A DNA stretch of 11,361 nt, taken from Ophiosphaerella korrae (taxonomy: Eukaryota; Ascomycota; Dothideomycetes; Pleosporales; Phaeosphaeriaceae). Positions 7,980 to 11,361 of this stretch are shown here, piece after piece. Below the pieces are notes generated by a model. The model did not search any database. It was not told where the DNA came from and worked only from the letters and a program-made list of their open reading frames with translations. The DNA lies in assembly GCA_028456385.1 (NCBI GenBank), contig JALNQF010000906.1, forward strand, positions 1 to 11,361, read 5' to 3'. How positions within the stretch are numbered: position 1 is the stretch's first letter; every line of letters starts with the position of its first letter. A program made the position numbers and the translations under genes.

Positions 7980-10246
7980 CTTCTACTATCTCTAGCTAGA
8001 GCCTTTCTAGTAAGTTAGCGCTTATCCTTATCTTAATTACTTTCGTTATTATTTCTTAACTAGCTCTCTTAGCTCCTCTATTTAGCTTATACGTATATAC
8101 TAAAGAGCTCTTAATTATAATCTCTTTTTATTTAGCTTAAATCTAGAAGTACGTCTTACTTCTCTATAAGAGTATTTCTACTTTATTATTTTACTAAAGT
8201 ACGTATATATAAAGCTTATAGCGTATTAGTAGTAGCTTTATAAAGCTTTTAAATACTTTTATTATTTTTTAAAGAATTTTACTTTATAACTAGTAGGTAT
8301 AGAGCTTACTACTATACTTGCACTTAAGTAGTATAGTCTAAACCTCTCTAAAGTAGCTAGTAGGTATATTAAATAGGTCTTACGCTACTTGCTAGTATAA
8401 ACGTAAGGCTCTCTCTCTAGGCTACTTTAAGATAACTTACTTAGCGTAAGCTATTAAGTAATACTTATACTTAATACGTACTATCCTATTAATATATATA
8501 TTTCTTGTACTTATTACTAGCGCTTATAGTACTTCTAGTCTAAGATAACTAGCTCTAGCGTACTAGAGCTCCTCTAAGTTACTTCTAGGCGTTATACGCT
8601 ATAAGTTAAGCTATTAATTAACTTAATTACTTTAAGTTATACTTATAATAGTTAGATAAAACGTAATAGGCTTATATTTAATAAAAGTAAGATTATATTT
8701 ACGTATTAGCGTTGCTAGTATAATACTCTCTACTAGTGTTCCTACTCTTAGAGTTACGTTAAAACCTTAATACTAAGCTTTAGCTTACTATAATTAAGCT
8801 TTAGATACTATATTAATATAAAATCCTTTAACTACTACTACTTTATAAAGTATAAGATTCTCTATATACTTACTATAAGCTCTATTTAGAGTATTCTTAA
8901 GGACTTAAGTACTTTTACTAAGTATTAGAAATACTTATATACCTACTTCTATATAGCTTATACTTTTTACTTTTATAAAAGAGCCTAGTTCTATAAGACT
9001 TATTAAGTTAACTAAGTAGAGAGTAGCTCTATTATTAAGTATAGTACTCTTAGAGAGTAGGTAAGTATTAAAATCTAGCGTTAAGTAGGCTCTAGGTACT
9101 AGCTTAATAAGTTTACCTAAGTTAATAAGTATACCTAGGTTAATAAGTACTACGTTTAGCTAGCCTAGGTAGACTAGAGCCTTTAATTTAACTAACTCTA
9201 AGCTAGCTTTAACTAGTTCCTATAAGAGACTAGCTTACTTTTAAGTTACTAAGGTTTTAACTACTATAAAGCGTAGCTTATCTAAACAAGCCTATATTTT
9301 TACTTTTCTATTATTGTCTATTTTAAATAGATTACTAGTAAGCGCTACTTATACCTATCTATAATCTTATAGCTTCTAGTAGTAAGCTTAGCTATATAGG
9401 TAGTTATATTTCAAGTTAGTACTTAAGCTTAAGCTTAGCTTAGATCCTCTAAACGTTATAAATACGCTAGCTCCTTAATTAGTAGTTTAGAGCTTATACT
9501 CCTATAATAGAGCTAAGTAGATACTACTAATTTACTTTAGCGTAAGTGCCTTTAAGCTAAAGACTAAGCTCTAGATTACTAATTAGCTTATTATCTAAGC
9601 CTAGTCTAGAGCTAGCTTTAGCGTTAACGCCTCTAGGAAATCTTATACTACAAGCTCGCCTATTACCTCTATAATATTATATACGATTACACGCTAATAT
9701 AGGCGTAGCTACTTATTATACTAGAGCTCTAGTAATTATCGTCCTTAGTAAGCCTTCTATAGATAGGCTTAGTATTAAGCTTAGATAAGATTACTAGCGC
9801 TAGTATTAGATAGAGCTAGTAAGCTCTTTAGCGTTTAGATAAGCTCTTGCAACGTAGCTTTATTATTTGCGAGTAGAGTTATCTTAGCTATTACTAGATA
9901 GCTTAGATTAACTATAGCGTTTACCTAGGCGCTTAGAGCTCTAAGGCGTACTATTCGCGATACCTAGGTATCTTTTATAGCCTAGTATTTCTCTATTATA
10001 AGCTTATAGGTAGCTACCTCTTCTACTATTACTAGGCTCTTTAGTTTAGGTTAAACTAGTTTGTTAGCGTAGATATTAGGGACGTTATTAGCTTCTAAAT
10101 TAACTAGCTACTAGATACCTAGCTTAAGAGCGTTATAATAGAGTTATATAAACTATACTAGCTATTATAAGCGCTTGTTAAGTAGGGTAGTACCTTTATT
10201 AAGTAGAGTAATCTCGCTATAAGATATTGTAAGCGTTTAAGTAATA

Positions 10247-10271
10247 GATAAGATAAGATAGGATAAGATAG
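10247..10271. repeat. Tandem GATAR pentamer, five copies
   Basis: GATAA, GATAA, GATAG, GATAA, GATAG in a row. The array lies at or just inside the 5' end of the copia gag frame. It would present clustered GATA-factor consensus sites, but a plain microsatellite is the simpler reading. Confidence 0.85.
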
Positions 10272-10299
10272 GAGTATACTAAGCTCGCGATCTCTTACT

Positions 10300-10668
10300 A
10301 TAGTATATAGGATAGAACTATTAAGTAATTTTTAGCGCTAGGCTTATAACTATTGCAAGATACGAGCTTAGGAATAAGTAGGAGATAATTATTAATTAAA
10401 GAGCTATCTAAGCTAGGCTACTTATATATAGTAGAGTAGCTTAAATAGCTTATACGGCTTACTTACTACTATAGGCTTACCTAAATTGTATAGAGCGAAG
10501 CTCTAACTTACAATATAATTGCTAAGCTACTAACCCTACTATAGCTAAAAGGATCGTAGCCTCGACCTTTATAAATAAAGGAATTAAACAAAGAATCTTA
10601 TATATAAAGAGATAGACTACGTTAGTATAACTAATATAATAAAGAAACTAGCACCTTAATAGAAGGGG
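10300..10668 (-). other. Copia untranslated leader (gag to 5' LTR)
   Basis: About 370 bases without a convincing reading frame on either strand lie between the last protein-like part of gag and the proposed LTR end. Minus-strand transcripts would start in the LTR and cross this segment. It holds a stem-loop (10485-10514) and AT-rich stretches. A primer-binding site should start at 10668 on the minus strand; the bases there (CCCCTTCTATTAAGG) do not match a tRNA end I recognise. Confidence 0.45.
10485..10514. repeat. Stem-loop in the copia leader
   Basis: ATTGTA (10485-10490) pairs with TACAAT (10509-10514), and AGAGC (10492-10496) pairs with GCTCT (10500-10504) around a three-base GAA loop, with a small internal bulge. 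RNA packaging or dimerisation signals sit in leaders of this kind, but that role here is only a guess. Confidence 0.6.
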
Positions 10669-10978
10669 TGTTAAGGATCTAGCTTACTACTATCTTAAGA
10701 GACTTAGCTAAGACTACTATATTATAGATATATAGATAGAGCGTAGGGCTAGAGATAGATAGTAGGATTAATCTACTTAGTTTATACCTAGTACTATTAA
10801 GTTATAAGTAATTAATCTAAAAAAGGGCTTTTCTAAAAGCCTTAGTATCCCTCTCTAATAAGGCCTTTATATAGCTATTACAAAAAAGCCTTTTTATTAA
10901 ACTACTATAACTTCCTTTAAATCTAATAATTAAGAGTCTTACTACCTTAACTAAGTTAATTAAACTAGTATCTACCTA

Positions 10979-11062
10979 TATTAACTTAAGTATTAACTCG
11001 AGTATTAACTTAAGTATTAACTTAAGTATTAATTTAAGTATTAAGCTAAGTATTAAGCTAAG
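10979..11062. repeat. 12-bp tandem repeat, seven copies
   Basis: The unit TATTAACTTAAG repeats at 10979, 10991, 11003, 11015, 11027, 11039 and 11051. Variants are TATTAACTCGAG, TATTAATTTAAG and TATTAAGCTAAG (twice), the last at the right-hand end. The array lies within the proposed copia LTR. Confidence 0.92.
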
Positions 11063-11094
11063 CACTATAAAGAGTATTAGCGAAAAGTACTAAT

Positions 11095-11209
11095 CTCCTA
11101 CCCTCTAGTAGCCCTACGCGCGTTAGCAAAAAGTACTATTCTCTTACTCTCTAGTAGTACTACAAGTATCTTTAAAAAGGGGGTAAATCTCCTACTCTCT
11201 AGTAGCCCT
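11095..11209. repeat. Three spaced direct repeats in the copia LTR
   Basis: Copies at 11095-11115, 11141-11161 and 11189-11209 share CTCYTACYCTCTAGTAG, followed by CCCT, TACT and CCCT. Each is preceded some bases upstream by an A-rich run, AAAAGTACTA in the first two. The spacing is 46 and 48 bp. The differences between copies are transitions. Confidence 0.8.
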
Positions 11210-11286
11210 CTAATAACTCTTAAATTAAGCTAAGTACTACACTTAGCCTTAACTAAAGCGTACTCTAAAAAGTAACAATCTCTTTG

Positions 11287-11304
11287 TAAGGGAGTTATCC
11301 CTTA
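11287..11304. repeat. Short hairpin TAAGGGA/TCCCTTA
   Basis: Perfect 7-bp arms (11287-11293 and 11298-11304) around a four-base GTTA loop, close to the outer end of the copia LTR. Confidence 0.65.
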
Positions 11305-11323
11305 TATCTCTTATTTTCGCACT

Positions 11324-11354
11324 AATGTTAGTAAGTTTACAACTTACTAACATT
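11324..11354. repeat. Perfect 14-bp inverted repeat at the copia LTR outer end
   Basis: AATGTTAGTAAGTT (11324-11337), a three-base TAC spacer, then AACTTACTAACATT (11341-11354). The right arm contains the proposed LTR start, TGTTAGTAAGTT on the minus strand; the left arm is therefore an internal inverted copy of the LTR terminus. Confidence 0.93.
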
Positions 11355-11361
11355 GCAAACT

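Larger units (their letters stand above)
7975..10300 (-). pseudogene. Copia gag-pol relic: Gag, protease, GAG-pre-integrase, integrase core
   Basis: One phase stays protein-like from about 10290 to the insertion at 7975. Gag part: KSLVIVEEVATYKLIIEKY at about 10040-9980 and a helical region to about 9600; I see no clear zinc knuckle. Protease: NNRATLYLVN at 9007-9036, matching the DNGA.VHLVN-type motif, with the catalytic Asp codon now AAT (9034-9036) and the Gly now Arg. FYINIVSKA.L follows near 8820. GAG-pre-integrase motif: YARASYL near 8562, His to Tyr at 8560-8562 and 8545-8547. The integrase core keeps Asp at 8377-8379 (DLFNIP); the second acid is probably Asn (8188-8190) and the catalytic Glu is Lys (8086-8088, YKLNRG for HEPNGG). 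Stops are TAA/TAG. The true start codon is lost, so the right-hand boundary is approximate. Nonfunctional. Confidence 0.85.
7975..11352 (-). mobile_element. Ty1/copia retrotransposon, 5' part, split by the gypsy insertion
   Basis: The outer element contains a putative 5' LTR (10669-11352), a leader, and a gag-pol frame running left into the insertion site at 7975; its continuation is at 1-1208. The integrase lies before the RT position, with a GAG-pre-integrase motif ahead of it, which is the Ty1/copia order. It is older than the gypsy copy because it is interrupted by it. The 3' half (RT, RNase H, 3' LTR) is outside the window, so neither LTR identity nor a target duplication can be tested here. 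Confidence 0.85.
10669..11352 (-). repeat. Putative copia 5' LTR (684 bp)
   Basis: On the minus strand the segment begins TGTTAGTAAG (from 11352) and ends ...GATCCTTAACA (at 10669), giving the TG...CA ends and a short terminal inverted repeat TGTTA/TAACA expected of an LTR. It lies upstream of the copia gag in the right orientation and contains no protein-like frame. Inside are a 12-bp tandem array (10979-11062), a three-copy dispersed module (11095-11209) and several short hairpins, for example GGCTTTT/AAAAGCC at 10826-10841 and TAAGGGA/TCCCTTA at 11287-11304. The partner LTR lies outside the window, so the boundaries are inferred from end motifs alone. Confidence 0.6.

Noticed and set aside
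10979..11209. CRISPR array
   Set aside because: The 12-bp units are strictly tandem with no spacers, and the 46-48 bp module has only three imperfect copies; the context is a eukaryotic LTR.
1..11361. Organellar, Plasmodium-like or bacterial AT-rich DNA
   Set aside because: The AT richness comes from CA/TG loss with TA gain over retrotransposon frames full of stops, not from a low-GC coding genome; no organelle genes, rRNA or tRNA were seen.
11280..11361. Terminal inverted repeat of a Tc1/mariner or hAT DNA transposon
   Set aside because: The palindrome looks TIR-like, but no transposase frame follows, and the same bases serve as the TG start of an LTR correctly placed for the copia gag-pol; not fully excluded.

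Overview
The window looks like a piece of an AT-rich, transposon-filled block from a filamentous ascomycete (Pezizomycotina) that carries out repeat-induced point mutation (RIP). CA and TG dinucleotides are scarce and TA is in great excess, while CG survives. All premature stops met in the reading frames followed are TAA or TAG. The two LTRs of the inner element differ almost only by C/T and G/A transitions. No intact gene was found on either strand; everything recognisable is a retrotransposon relic. The species cannot be named from the sequence.

Layout: two LTR retrotransposons are nested, both read on the minus strand. The outer one is a Ty1/copia element, cut into 7975-11352 and 1-1208. 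Reading leftwards it has a putative 5' LTR (10669-11352), a leader (about 10300-10668), then one long gag-pol frame: Gag-like region, aspartic protease, GAG-pre-integrase motif and integrase core. The frame stops being colinear at 7975 and resumes in the same phase at 1203, running to base 1 through the region between integrase and reverse transcriptase. The RT core and the 3' LTR lie beyond the left edge.

The inner element is a complete-length Ty3/gypsy chromovirus at 1209-7974. It has a 5' LTR (7533-7974), gag (about 7464-5665), pol (about 5673-2160) with protease, RT, RNase H, integrase and a C-terminal chromodomain, a polypurine tract (1595-1609) and a 3' LTR (1209-1594). It is flanked by the 5-bp duplication AGCTA. 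Gag and pol are in different phases and meet at a run of seven T. Between pol and the 3' LTR there is an extra reading-frame relic on the plus strand (about 1725-2182), convergent with pol. It carries a C-x2-C-x6-C-like start and a basic, heptad-like stretch, and is the most interesting item in the window.

The likely history is: the copia element inserted first, the gypsy element then jumped into its integrase-RT linker, and both were mutated heavily by RIP. Damage falls on key residues: the RT active site reads YLDN instead of YLDD, the Gag zinc-knuckle cysteines are tyrosines, and the copia protease and integrase have lost catalytic acids. The 5' and 3' gypsy LTRs also differ by 56 bp, explained by five versus one copy of a 14-bp unit.
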